Part shown: positions 36,657 through 45,900 of the stretch, in pieces
Numbering within the stretch: the stretch's first letter is position 1
How the letters are laid out: every line of letters starts with the position of its first letter
From: Ardenticatena maritima
GTDB lineage: Bacteria; Chloroflexota; Anaerolineae; Ardenticatenales; Ardenticatenaceae
Length of the DNA stretch: 64,000 nt
Assembly: GCF_001306175.1 (NCBI RefSeq)
Contig: NZ_LGKN01000006.1
Location: forward strand, 368,153-432,152
Reading direction: 5' to 3'
The notes under the pieces: generated by a model
Databases searched by the model: none
The model's input: the letters and a program-made list of their open reading frames with translations, nothing else
What the model was told of the DNA's origin: nothing
Made by a program: the position numbers and the translations under genes

Positions 36657-37928
36657 TCAAGCATCGGGCGCGTTGCCGAGACGTTCCCACCCGGAGCGCA
36701 AATGCACATCGCGTTGGGGGTAGGGAATTTCGACGCCGTGTTGGCTCAGCACATCGAAAATGCGGTAGCGCAATTCACTTTTCAACATGGGAATGCGTTG
36801 CGGCTGATTGGTCCAGACGCGCAACTCAAAATCGAGGCTGTTGTCGCCGAAGCCCACAAACGCCACCTGCGGCGCAGGCGTTTCCAGCACCAGCGGGTGG
36901 TCGGCGGCTTGCAACAACAGGCGTTCCACCTCACGGGGATCGGCGTCATACGACACCCCCACGCCGACGCCGACGCGCACGGCTTCTTCACCCTGCCCAT
37001 AGTTCGCCAGCGGCGAATTGAGCAGGTCGGCGTTGGGAATACGCATGAGCACATTCCCGCGTGTGCGCACCAGCGTACTGCGAATGCCAATGCGTTCGAC
37101 GACCACCTCATCGCCGTTATGTACAATCACATCGCCCGGCGCAAGCGCCCGCTCGAACATCAAAATGAAGCCGCTCGCCAGGTTGTTGAAAATCGCTTGC
37201 AGCCCAAAGCCCAAGCCCACGGAAAGACCACCGGCAATCACCGTCAACGTGGTCAGAGGGAAGCCTAACGCATTGATGACGGAGAGCACACCCACGATGA
37301 GCACCACGTAGAAGAGGGTGGCGCTCACCGCATAACTGACGGCGGGGTCAAAACCGCTTTTGGGCAAGAAAGACGTTTCCATGTAGGCGCGAATGGCACG
37401 CGCCACGATGAAGACCACAGCCACGGAGACCGTCGCCAGCACCAAGCCGCGCACGGTCAACACCTGACCGCTAGTGAGCGGGATGGGGTAATTGAGCACG
37501 TCATCAAGCACACCCGCGGCTTGCGCCAGCGCAAGCAAGGCGAAGAGCGGACGCACGACGCGGCGCACCCAAAAGGCGGCGTTCGCCGGCGCCAGCACAA
37601 CGCGCACAACAGCCACCACCAGCGCGTAGAAGAACCAGACGCGCACAAGCCCCGCCAGCCAGGCGCGCACCGCTTCGGGATCCAGCGTGAGCGCGGGGTT
37701 CTCCCAAAGCGTGAGCATCCCGCCCGGCAAACGCCCTGCGGCCATCGTCAGAACCGCCAACGCTGCCATCGGCCAGACCAGCGCCAGCAGAATATCGCGC
37801 ACCTTGTCGCGCCCCGACCAGGGCATGGTGTTGAGCAACGTGGTGATGAACCAGCGCAACACAAAGGCGAGAACGAGCGTGGCAAGCAGACCAAGCGCCA
37901 GGCTCATCAGGAAGTCAACAAGGGACAT
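36657..37928 (-). CDS. Small-conductance mechanosensitive channel (MscS family)
   Basis: A 423-residue inner-membrane protein with about five N-terminal helices. The pore-lining helix region reads LTTLTVIAGGLSVGLGFGLQAIFNNLASGFILMFERALAPGDVI, with the Gly/Ala packing pattern of MscS TM3, followed by the beta domain with VERIGIRSTLVRTRGNVLMRIPNADLLNSPLANYG. It opens under membrane tension to relieve osmotic stress. ATG 37928 follows AAAGGAGG. The longer N terminus compared with E. coli MscS adds extra helices. Confidence 0.93.
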   Translation of the reverse strand: MSLVDFLMSLALGLLATLVLAFVLRWFITTLLNTMPWSGRDKVRDILLALVWPMAALAVLTMAAGRLPGGMLTLWENPALTLDPEAVRAWLAGLVRVWFFYALVVAVVRVVLAPANAAFWVRRVVRPLFALLALAQAAGVLDDVLNYPIPLTSGQVLTVRGLVLATVSVAVVFIVARAIRAYMETSFLPKSGFDPAVSYAVSATLFYVVLIVGVLSVINALGFPLTTLTVIAGGLSVGLGFGLQAIFNNLASGFILMFERALAPGDVIVHNGDEVVVERIGIRSTLVRTRGNVLMRIPNADLLNSPLANYGQGEEAVRVGVGVGVSYDADPREVERLLLQAADHPLVLETPAPQVAFVGFGDNSLDFELRVWTNQPQRIPMLKSELRYRIFDVLSQHGVEIPYPQRDVHLRSGWERLGNAPDA

Positions 37929-38134
37929 ACATCCTCCTTTCCGTCTCAATAACCAAGGGAACGCTTTCAAGTGTGGCATACGCCATCAAAAAGCGCAAGC
38001 GCCAAAACAGCCATTCTCACGCCCCAAAAGCGCCCCCGGCGTACAAACATCTCGTCTCACGCCCAAACCATGCTACAATTTTGCGCCACACTGCCCATAC
38101 CTGTTCGAGGAAAAAGAAGGAGTGAGAGCATTCC

Positions 38135-39976
38135 ATGTTCCATAATAGTTGGTGGTCGCTTGTACGCTACGATGAAAACGCACGCCCCCACATTGACCGC
38201 GAGTTGCTGCGCCGCGTCGCCCACTACGCCCGCCCCTACTGGCGCGACATTCTCACCATGCTGGCGCTCATCATCGGCATCTCTGTGCTTGAACTGGTGC
38301 CGCCCCTGCTCTACCGCGACCTGTTCGACACCGTGCTCCCCACGGGCGACGTGCGCCGCCTGAACTGGCTGGCGCTGGGCATGGTCGGCATCCCCTTGCT
38401 CACTGGTCTGCTGGGCGTGGCGCAACGCTATTTCAGCGCCCGCGTCGGCGAAGGTATCATTTTCGACCTGCGCCAACAAATGTTTGAACATTTACAGCGT
38501 ATGCCCCTGCGCTTCTTCACCCACACCAAAGCGGGCGACATCATCTCCCGTTTTAGCAACGACGTGGTGGGGGCGCAAAACGCCATCACGGGCACCATTC
38601 CCAACATCATCACCAACATCGTCATCCTCATTTCCACGCTCGCCATCATGTTTTCGCTCGAATGGCGGCTGACCCTGCTGGCGGTTGTGGTGGTGCCGCT
38701 CTTCCTCTTGCCCGCGCGGCGTGTCGCGCGCATCTTGCGGCGCATTCGGCGCGAGCGCATGCACCTCAACGCCGAACTGAGCAACCGCATCAACGAAACG
38801 CTGAGCATCAACGGCGCGTTGCTCGTCAAAATCTTCGGACGCCAGCAAGACGAAATCGCCCGCTTTCGCGCCATCAACCAGGGGCTGGCGGAAACAGGCA
38901 TCCGCGCGGCGCTGGTGGGGCGCTGGTTTTTCGTGGGCATCGGGTTGGCAAGCGCCATCGGCACGGCGCTGGTTTATTGGGTGGGGGGCTACCTCGCCCT
39001 CAATCAAGCCATCAGCCCCGGCACGATTGTGGCGTTCGTCGCCTACATCACCCGCCTGTATGGCCCTATCGGCGCGCTGAGCAACGTCCAGGTGGAATTC
39101 GCCACCAGTCTGGTCAGTTTTGAGCGCGTCTTTGAATACCTGGACCTGCCCGTAGAAATCGAAGACGCCCCCAACGCCATCCACCTGCCCGACGTGCAAG
39201 GGCACATCCGCTTTGAGCATGTCTCGTTCCGCTACGACACCCTGCCCGGCGGCGAAACGGCGCCCCAGGGGCGCGAATGGGCGTTGCACGACATCTCGTT
39301 TGACATTCAGCCGGGGCAATTGGTCGCCATCGTTGGACCAAGTGGCGCGGGCAAAACCACCATCACCTACCTGCTGCCCCGCCTCTACGACGTGACCGAA
39401 GGGCGCATCACGATTGACGGGCACGACGTGCGCCAGATTGCCCAAGCCTCGCTGGCGCGCCACATCGGCATCGTCATGCAGGAAACCTACCTCTTTCACG
39501 ACACCATCCGCGCCAACCTGCTCTACGCCAACCCGCACGCCGACGACGACGCGCTGATAGCGGCCTGCCGCGCCGCCAACATTCACGATTTCATCATGAG
39601 CCTGCCCGAAGGCTACGACACGGTTGTGGGCGAACGGGGCTACCGTCTCAGTGGGGGCGAAAAACAGCGCCTCGCCATCGCGCGGCTCATCCTCAAAAAC
39701 CCGCGCATCCTCATTCTGGATGAAGCCACCGCCCACCTCGATTCGCAAAACGAAGCGCTCATCCAGGCGGCGCTGGAACCGCTGTTTGAAGGGCGCACCA
39801 GCCTGGTCATCGCGCACCGACTTTCAACAATCCTCAAAGCCGATACAATCCTGGTGCTCAATGAAGGTCGCCTTGTGGAGCAAGGCACGCACGAGGAATT
39901 GCTGGCGCGTGGGGGGCTGTACGCGCACCTCTACGAAACCCAGTTTCAGGCTGAAACAACCAACCCAACAGGCTGA
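38135..39976 (+). CDS. ABC transporter, fused permease and ATPase (exporter type)
   Basis: A 613-residue half-transporter. Residues about 30-340 form a six-helix type I exporter domain; the C-terminal ATPase has Walker A GPSGAGKTT, Q-loop VMQETYLF, the signature LSGGEKQR, Walker B ILILDEATAHLDS and the H-loop IAHRLST. It is expected to act as a homodimer. GAAGGAG precedes the ATG, and a TACAAT -10-like element lies near 38075. holA follows after 12 bases. Substrate unknown (lipid, peptide or drug). Confidence 0.93.
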   Translation: MFHNSWWSLVRYDENARPHIDRELLRRVAHYARPYWRDILTMLALIIGISVLELVPPLLYRDLFDTVLPTGDVRRLNWLALGMVGIPLLTGLLGVAQRYFSARVGEGIIFDLRQQMFEHLQRMPLRFFTHTKAGDIISRFSNDVVGAQNAITGTIPNIITNIVILISTLAIMFSLEWRLTLLAVVVVPLFLLPARRVARILRRIRRERMHLNAELSNRINETLSINGALLVKIFGRQQDEIARFRAINQGLAETGIRAALVGRWFFVGIGLASAIGTALVYWVGGYLALNQAISPGTIVAFVAYITRLYGPIGALSNVQVEFATSLVSFERVFEYLDLPVEIEDAPNAIHLPDVQGHIRFEHVSFRYDTLPGGETAPQGREWALHDISFDIQPGQLVAIVGPSGAGKTTITYLLPRLYDVTEGRITIDGHDVRQIAQASLARHIGIVMQETYLFHDTIRANLLYANPHADDDALIAACRAANIHDFIMSLPEGYDTVVGERGYRLSGGEKQRLAIARLILKNPRILILDEATAHLDSQNEALIQAALEPLFEGRTSLVIAHRLSTILKADTILVLNEGRLVEQGTHEELLARGGLYAHLYETQFQAETTNPTG

Positions 39977-39988
39977 CCCAACCGCACC

Positions 39989-40963
39989 ATGTTCTACATT
40001 TTCTTTGGCAAAGATGAACTGAGCCGCGATGAAGCCATCGCCCAACTGCTCGCCCGTGTGGAAGACCCCGCCACGGGCGACCTCAACATTAGCCGTCTCG
40101 ATGGGCGCACGCTCACCTTCGACCAACTCCGCCAGGCGTGCGACGCCATGCCCTTCCTGAGCGACCGCCGCATCGTCATCGTGCGCGATTTGCTGGCGCG
40201 CTTCAAACAGGGCAACAAGGAGTTTCACGACCAACTCGTCGCGTACCTGCCCACCATGCCCCCCACCACGCGGCTCATCTTCATCGAAACCGACGTGGAC
40301 AAGCGCCTGCGCCTCTGGAAATTGGCGCAAGACCTGAGCAAGGAAAACCCCCCGCGCGCGTTCGTCAAGGAATTCGCCCTGCCCGACGCTAAAGCCCTGC
40401 CCCGCTGGATTGCGCAGCGCGTGCAGAAAAAAGGCGGTCGGATTGAGCCGCGCGCCGCCCACCTGCTCGCCGAAGTTATCGGCGAGGATACGCGCCTGCT
40501 CGACCAGGAACTCGAAAAACTCACACTCTACGCCAACGGCGACCCCATCACCGTGGAGATGGTGCGCCGCATGGTGCCCTACACCCACGCCGCGAACATC
40601 TTTGCGCTGGTGGACGCCATCGGTCGGCGACAACCGCGCCACGCCTTGCAGGCGTTGCACCATCTCTTGCAAGAAAACGCCGCGCCCACCTACCTGCACT
40701 ACATGATGACGCGCCAAATCCGCCTCATTCTGCAAGTGAAAGACCTGCACGCCCAGGGCATGGATGAAAACGCCATCCGCGAGCGCCTGCGCCAGCACCC
40801 CTTCGTCATCAAAAAACTGCTCGCCCAAAGCCAAAACTTCACGTTCGAGGAATTGGAAACCGCGTTTGAGCGCCTGCTGGAATGCGACATAGACATCAAA
40901 ACAGGGCAAACCGACCCCCTCATGGCGATTGAGTTGCTGGTGACACGGCTGGCGGCGCGGTGA
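39989..40963 (+). CDS. holA: DNA polymerase III subunit delta
   Basis: A 324-residue clamp-loader subunit, which opens the beta sliding clamp during replication. FGKDELSRDEAIAQL at the N terminus, FLSDRRIVIVRDL, KKGGRIEPRAAHLLAEVIGEDTRLLDQELEKL and the C-terminal TDPLMAIELLVTRL are all typical of HolA. Full length for the family. It follows the ABC exporter closely and may share its transcript; a short TTCG-loop terminator lies downstream. Confidence 0.93.
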   Translation: MFYIFFGKDELSRDEAIAQLLARVEDPATGDLNISRLDGRTLTFDQLRQACDAMPFLSDRRIVIVRDLLARFKQGNKEFHDQLVAYLPTMPPTTRLIFIETDVDKRLRLWKLAQDLSKENPPRAFVKEFALPDAKALPRWIAQRVQKKGGRIEPRAAHLLAEVIGEDTRLLDQELEKLTLYANGDPITVEMVRRMVPYTHAANIFALVDAIGRRQPRHALQALHHLLQENAAPTYLHYMMTRQIRLILQVKDLHAQGMDENAIRERLRQHPFVIKKLLAQSQNFTFEELETAFERLLECDIDIKTGQTDPLMAIELLVTRLAAR

Positions 40964-41016
40964 TTCCACCGCACGCGCATTTGTCAAAACCCCCACTTTC
41001 GGCCAAAGTGTGTGGT

Positions 41017-41039
41017 GCGGCTTCGGCCGCCTTCTTTTT
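41017..41039 (+). terminator. Intrinsic terminator after holA
   Basis: GCGGC-TTCG-GCCGC, a short stem capped by a stable TTCG tetraloop, is followed by a T-rich CTTCTTTTT. Confidence 0.65.
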
Positions 41040-41067
41040 GTAGCGAACAACCCGAAGGAGAAGACAC

Positions 41068-42321
41068 GTGTTGAAGCAGTTGACCATTCTCACACTCACC
41101 CTGTTGGTGGCGCTTGCGGTTGCCGCCTGCGGCGGGGCAAGCACCGAACCCGCGCCCGCCACCGAAACAGCCGCCCCAACCAGCGAACCCGCGCCAACCA
41201 GTGCGGCGGAACCGACACCCGAAGCCGCCGCCCCGGCGCCCACGCCCGCCTACCAGCAGTGGGATGAACCCCCACCCATGCAAATTGACCCGAACGCCAT
41301 CTACGTTGCCACCATCAAAACCGAAAAAGGCGACATCCGCATCCAACTCTTTGCCGACAAAGCCCCCAAAACCGTCAACAACTTTGTCTTCCTGGCTGAA
41401 CAGGGCTTCTACGACAACACCACCTTCCACCGCGTCATTCCGGACTTCATGGCGCAAGGGGGCGACCCCAGCGGCACCGGCGCCGGCGGTCCCGGCTACA
41501 CGTTCGAGGACGAAATCTCGCCCGACCTCGTCTTTGACGGTCCCGGCTACCTCGCCATGGCAAACGCCGGTCCCAACACCAACGGCTCGCAGTTCTTCAT
41601 CACCTATGTGGAAACGCCCTGGCTGAACGGACGCCACACCATCTTCGGGAAGGTGGTTGAGGGCATGGACGTGGCGCTCAGCCTCACACCGCGAGACCCT
41701 CAGCAAAACCCCGACTTTGAGGGCGACCGCATCCTCACGGTGGAAATTGAGACCGTGAGCGAAAGCCTGCTCCCGCCCACGCCTGAACCCACCCGCCCCG
41801 AACTGGCGGAAGGGCGTCCGCTGGCGGAAATCCCCGTCGAAGAACGCGCCAACCTGTACGAAGCCCGCCCCACCATGCAGATTGACCCCGCCGACGCCTA
41901 CACCGCGGTCATCACCACATCGCAAGGCGTCATCCGCGTCGCGCTGGACGCCCAGGCTGCACCCGAAACCGTCAACAACTTTGTGGTACTGGCGTCGCTG
42001 GGCTACTACGACGGCATGCCCATCGCGTTCGTCTCCGACGGGCAATTCTGGGTCAGCGGCTCGCCACTCAAATCCCCCGACAGCGATGTGGGGTACGTGT
42101 TGCCCTTCGAGAGCACACGCCCCTACCTGAGCGGCACCATCTCCGCTTTCGTGCGGCAAGACCGTAACCTGCCCAGCGGCAGCCAATTCGTCATCCTGCT
42201 GAGCGACCTCGACACCGGCATCACGCCCACAGGCGTCTTTGGCGAGATTGTCGAAGGGCTGGACGTTGCCCAACGCATCACCGCCGACGACGTGATCGAA
42301 CGCATTGAGATTGAGCAGTAA
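41068..42321 (+). CDS. Lipoprotein with two cyclophilin-type peptidyl-prolyl isomerase domains
   Basis: A 417-residue protein. The N terminus is a lipoprotein signal with the lipobox VAACG; a Pro/Ala/Glu/Thr-rich linker follows to about residue 65. Residues about 78-225 form a complete cyclophilin domain with [15 protein letters not shown] (catalytic Arg) and the GSQFFITY segment. Residues about 285-415 form a second, degenerate copy in which the catalytic region is replaced ([15 protein letters not shown]) while [11 protein letters not shown] is kept. It probably helps fold exported proteins at the membrane surface. The start is GTG at 41068, supported by AAGGAG 7 bases upstream. Confidence 0.92.
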   Translation: MLKQLTILTLTLLVALAVAACGGASTEPAPATETAAPTSEPAPTSAAEPTPEAAAPAPTPAYQQWDEPPPMQIDPNAIYVATIKTEKGDIRIQLFADKAPKTVNNFVFLAEQGFYDNTTFHRVIPDFMAQGGDPSGTGAGGPGYTFEDEISPDLVFDGPGYLAMANAGPNTNGSQFFITYVETPWLNGRHTIFGKVVEGMDVALSLTPRDPQQNPDFEGDRILTVEIETVSESLLPPTPEPTRPELAEGRPLAEIPVEERANLYEARPTMQIDPADAYTAVITTSQGVIRVALDAQAAPETVNNFVVLASLGYYDGMPIAFVSDGQFWVSGSPLKSPDSDVGYVLPFESTRPYLSGTISAFVRQDRNLPSGSQFVILLSDLDTGITPTGVFGEIVEGLDVAQRITADDVIERIEIEQ

Positions 42322-42341
42322 GCAACATGCGAGGGGTGAAC

Positions 42342-42788
42342 ATGAGCGAGAAAAAACTACCCAAGGCACTGCAAGAGATTGTGACCGACTTTGCACTCGC
42401 CGACCGCCGCGAGAAACTGGACTTGCTGTTGCAATACGCTGAAAGCCTGCCCCCACTGCCGGAACGCTATCAGGGCAAGCATGAGGAATTGGAAAGCGTC
42501 CCCGAATGTATGACGCCCGTTTTCATCGCCGTGGAAACCGACGACGAGGGGCGCTTGCACTACTACTTCGACGTCCCGCCCAATTCGCCCACCGTGCGCG
42601 GGTTAGCCGCCATCCTCTACCACGGGCTGAACGGCGCCACCCCCGAAGAGGTGCTCGCCGTGCCCGCCGATTTCTACTACGAAACCGGCTTGCAAGACGC
42701 CATCTCACACCAGCGCCTGAACGGTTTTGCCGGCATGCTCGCACACGTCAAGCGGCTCGCCGCCAAAGCCCTTGAATCCCGCGCCTGA
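42342..42788 (+). CDS. sufE: SufE-family sulfur-acceptor protein
   Basis: A 148-residue protein of the SufE family that accepts persulfide sulfur from a cysteine desulfurase for Fe-S cluster assembly. LLLQYAESLPPLPER and VPECMTPVFIAVE contain the conserved pattern around the acceptor Cys, and the C-terminal GLQDAISHQRLNGFAGMLAHVKRLA is typical. No sufS or sufBCD gene is adjacent. A strong terminator follows it. Confidence 0.92.
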   Translation: MSEKKLPKALQEIVTDFALADRREKLDLLLQYAESLPPLPERYQGKHEELESVPECMTPVFIAVETDDEGRLHYYFDVPPNSPTVRGLAAILYHGLNGATPEEVLAVPADFYYETGLQDAISHQRLNGFAGMLAHVKRLAAKALESRA

Positions 42789-42807
42789 CCACGCCGAACA
42801 CGCGTGA

Positions 42808-42839
42808 GGCGGTGCACGATGACTGTGCACCGCCTTTTT
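42808..42839 (+). terminator. Intrinsic terminator after sufE
   Basis: GGCGGTGCAC and GTGCACCGCC form a perfect 10-bp stem with a 7-base loop, followed by TTTTT. Confidence 0.92.
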
Positions 42840-42849
42840 CTTTGCACGT

Positions 42850-42878
42850 TTGACACCTTCTGGGCTTGGTGATATTGT
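42850..42878 (+). promoter_or_regulatory. Strong promoter of the amylase gene
   Basis: A consensus TTGACA (42850-42855) and TATTGT (42873-42878) are exactly 17 bases apart. The inverted-repeat operator at 42877-42907 overlaps the -10 edge and the expected start site. Confidence 0.82.
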
Positions 42879-42907
42879 TGGGAACGTTCCAAGAGAACGT
42901 TCCCAAC
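42877..42907 (+). promoter_or_regulatory. Inverted-repeat operator at the amylase promoter
   Basis: GTTGGGAACGTTC and GAACGTTCCCAAC are perfect 13-base inverted arms separated by CAAGA; each arm contains GAACGTTC, itself a palindrome with a central CG. Two adjacent self-complementary half sites next to the start point are what a repressor of the LacI type would use to shut the gene off. No regulator gene is nearby. Confidence 0.75.
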
Positions 42908-42984
42908 GAGCCCGTTCCTCTTGTTCTCTTGGGTTGGTACCGGTTTGTCAACCGCCATAGTGTATGCAAAAAGGAGTTTGACCT

Positions 42985-45900
42985 ATGGCATCCTCATCTG
43001 TTTGGCGCTTCCGTTGGACGTTCTTCATCCTGTCCTTGCTTGCTCTTGCGTTTCTCTTGCCGTTTGTTGTGCAAGCCGCTGCGACGCCACACCCCGACCC
43101 CATCACCACAGCGGCGACCGCCCCCACAACTGCCTGGTGTCTGGCGGGCGACTTCAACAGTTGGAACAACGCCAGCACTCCGCTCTACGACGACGGCACA
43201 CATGGCGACCTCATCCCCGGCGACGGCGTTTTTTCGCGTGATGAAACCATCGCCACCGCCGGCCGCTATGAGTTCAAAATTGTGGAATGCGGCAATTGGA
43301 GCAATGCATACCCCTCACAAAACGCCTGGCTCTACACCGCGAGCGACAACCGCACCGTCAAATTCACCTTCGACACCAACGACCACAGCACCGACGCCGG
43401 CATGCCCTGGGGTCCCACGCAAAACATCGTCAACGTCTGGGACGACACGCCGACCACCTACACCGCCGTGGGCGACTGGCAAGGCTGGAACAACAGCGAC
43501 CCCGCCACCGCGCTCACCAGCCTGGGCAACGGCATCTACTACCTGACCTACACCATCGCCAGCCCCGGCACCTACATGGCGAAAATCGTGCAAACCGGCT
43601 CGTGGAACGAGCAATTTGTGCAAGACGGGCGCGCCAAAGATGGTTCTCCCGTCAATTTCACCACATCCGCGCCCAATGAAACGGTCGTCTTCGTGCTGAA
43701 TGTGCGCACCGGGCGCTGGTTTGTCGCGCCGAACGGGAGCAGCAGCGGCAATTGGTGTCTGGCGGGCGACTTCAACAGTTGGGACAACGCCAGCACCCCG
43801 CTCTACGACGACGGCACGCATGGCGACCTGCTCGGCGGCGACGGCATTTTCAGCCTCGACGTCACCATCCCCACCGCCGGGCGCTACGAGTGGAAGGTGG
43901 TTGAGTGCGGCAATTGGTCGAACACCTACCCCGCACAAAACGCCTGGCTCTCCACCGCGAGCGACAACCGCACCGTCAAATTCACCTTCGACACCAACGA
44001 CCACAGCGCCGACGCCGGCGTTGCGCTCTTGCCGACGCAAAACATCGTCAACGCCTGGGACGACGCTCCGACCACCTACACCGCCGTGGGCGATTTCCAG
44101 GGCTGGAACAACAGCGACCCCGCCACGGCGCTCACCCACCACGGCAACGGCTGGCACACGCTCATGTACACCATCACCACCGCCGGCGCGTACATCGGCA
44201 AAGTGACCAGCACCGGCTCGTGGGACGCCTTTGGCGCTGACGGGCGCTCCAAAGACGCCGCCAACATCGCCTTTTCGACCACGAGCGACAACCAACCCGT
44301 GCTCTTCGTGCTGGACGCGCAGGAAGGGCGCGTGAACATCCTGCCCCAAGGCGGTGGAACCACGCCGCCCCCCACACCGTCGGGCGCGTGCAGTAGCGGC
44401 GCCGCCCATGACGGCGACATCTGGTGGAACGACCTGGGGCACAACAGCCGCGACACGCTCTACCGCGTGCCGGGCGGGGCTGTCACCACCGGCGTGACGG
44501 TCACCCTGCGCTTGCGCGCCGCATGCGGCGACCTGACGGAAGCCCTTGTGCGCATTTGGAACGACCGCCTCGACGCCGAACAGGTGTTGCCCATGCAAAA
44601 AGTGCTTGAAAGTGGGCAATACGAATGGTGGGAACTCTCCTTGCCCGTGGGCAACCAACCCACGATTTACTGGTATCGCTTCATCGTCAAGGACGGCGGC
44701 ACAACCGCCTACTACGAAGACGACGACGCCCGTACCGGCGGTTGGGGGCAAACCTACGCCACCAGCCCCGACAACTCCTGGCAACTCACCGTGTACGACC
44801 CCGCTTTCCAGACGCCCGATTGGGTGAAGAACGCCGTCATCTACCAGATTTTCCCCGACCGCTTCCGTGACGGCGACCCCACCAACAACCCACCCGCCGG
44901 GCGCTTCTTCTACGACGAGCCGGACGGCACGATTGTGCGCTCAGGCGGCGCGGACTGGAACACGCCCATTTGCGACCCGCGCGACGCCAACGAGTGCCCC
45001 GGCAAGTGGAGCCAGAACTTCTACGGCGGCGACCTCGAAGGCATTCGCCAAAAACTCGACTACCTGCAAAGCCTGGGGATTACGGCGATTTACCTCAACC
45101 CCATTTTTGAATCGCCGTCCAACCACAAGTACGACACCACCGATTACAGCCAGATTTCGCAGGACTTCGGCGACCTGCAAACCTTCATCTCGCTGACGCA
45201 AGAAGCCCACGCACGGGGCATCAAGGTCATTCTGGATGGGGTGTTCAACCACACCTCTTCCGACAGCATCTATTTCGACCGCTACCACCGCTACCCCGCG
45301 CCTGACGGGGCGTGCGAAAGCGAAACCAGCCCCTACCGCGATTGGTACTTCTTCCGCCCGGCGGCGGTTGCCGGCACAGGCGCATGCGCCGGCGATACGG
45401 ACTACGAAGCCTGGTTCGGCTACGATAGCCTGCCCAAACTCAACAGCGCGATGACAGACGTGCGCCAACTGATTTGGGATAGCCCCAACGCCATCGCCCG
45501 CTACTGGTTGCAGTGGGCGGACGGCTGGCGGCTCGACGTGGCGGGCGACGTGGACCCCGGCGTCACCAACGACCCGACCAACGATTATTGGGAAGGCTTC
45601 CGCGCCGCCGTGCGTGACGCCAACCCCGACGCCTACATCGTGGGCGAGGAATGGGGGCTGGCGACCGCCTGGACGCTCGGCAACGAATGGGACGCCACGA
45701 TGAACTACCAGTTCGGCTCGGCGCTGCTCTCCTTCTGGCGTGATGAGCCGTTTGTGGACAACGACCACAACAGCGCCTCATCGGCGGGCGTGCTCACCCC
45801 GTTGACCCCGTCCGAACTGAACGAGCGCCTGCTCAACCTGCAAGAACGCTACCCGCCCGAAGCGTTCTACGCCATGATGAACCTGCTCGACAGCCACGAC

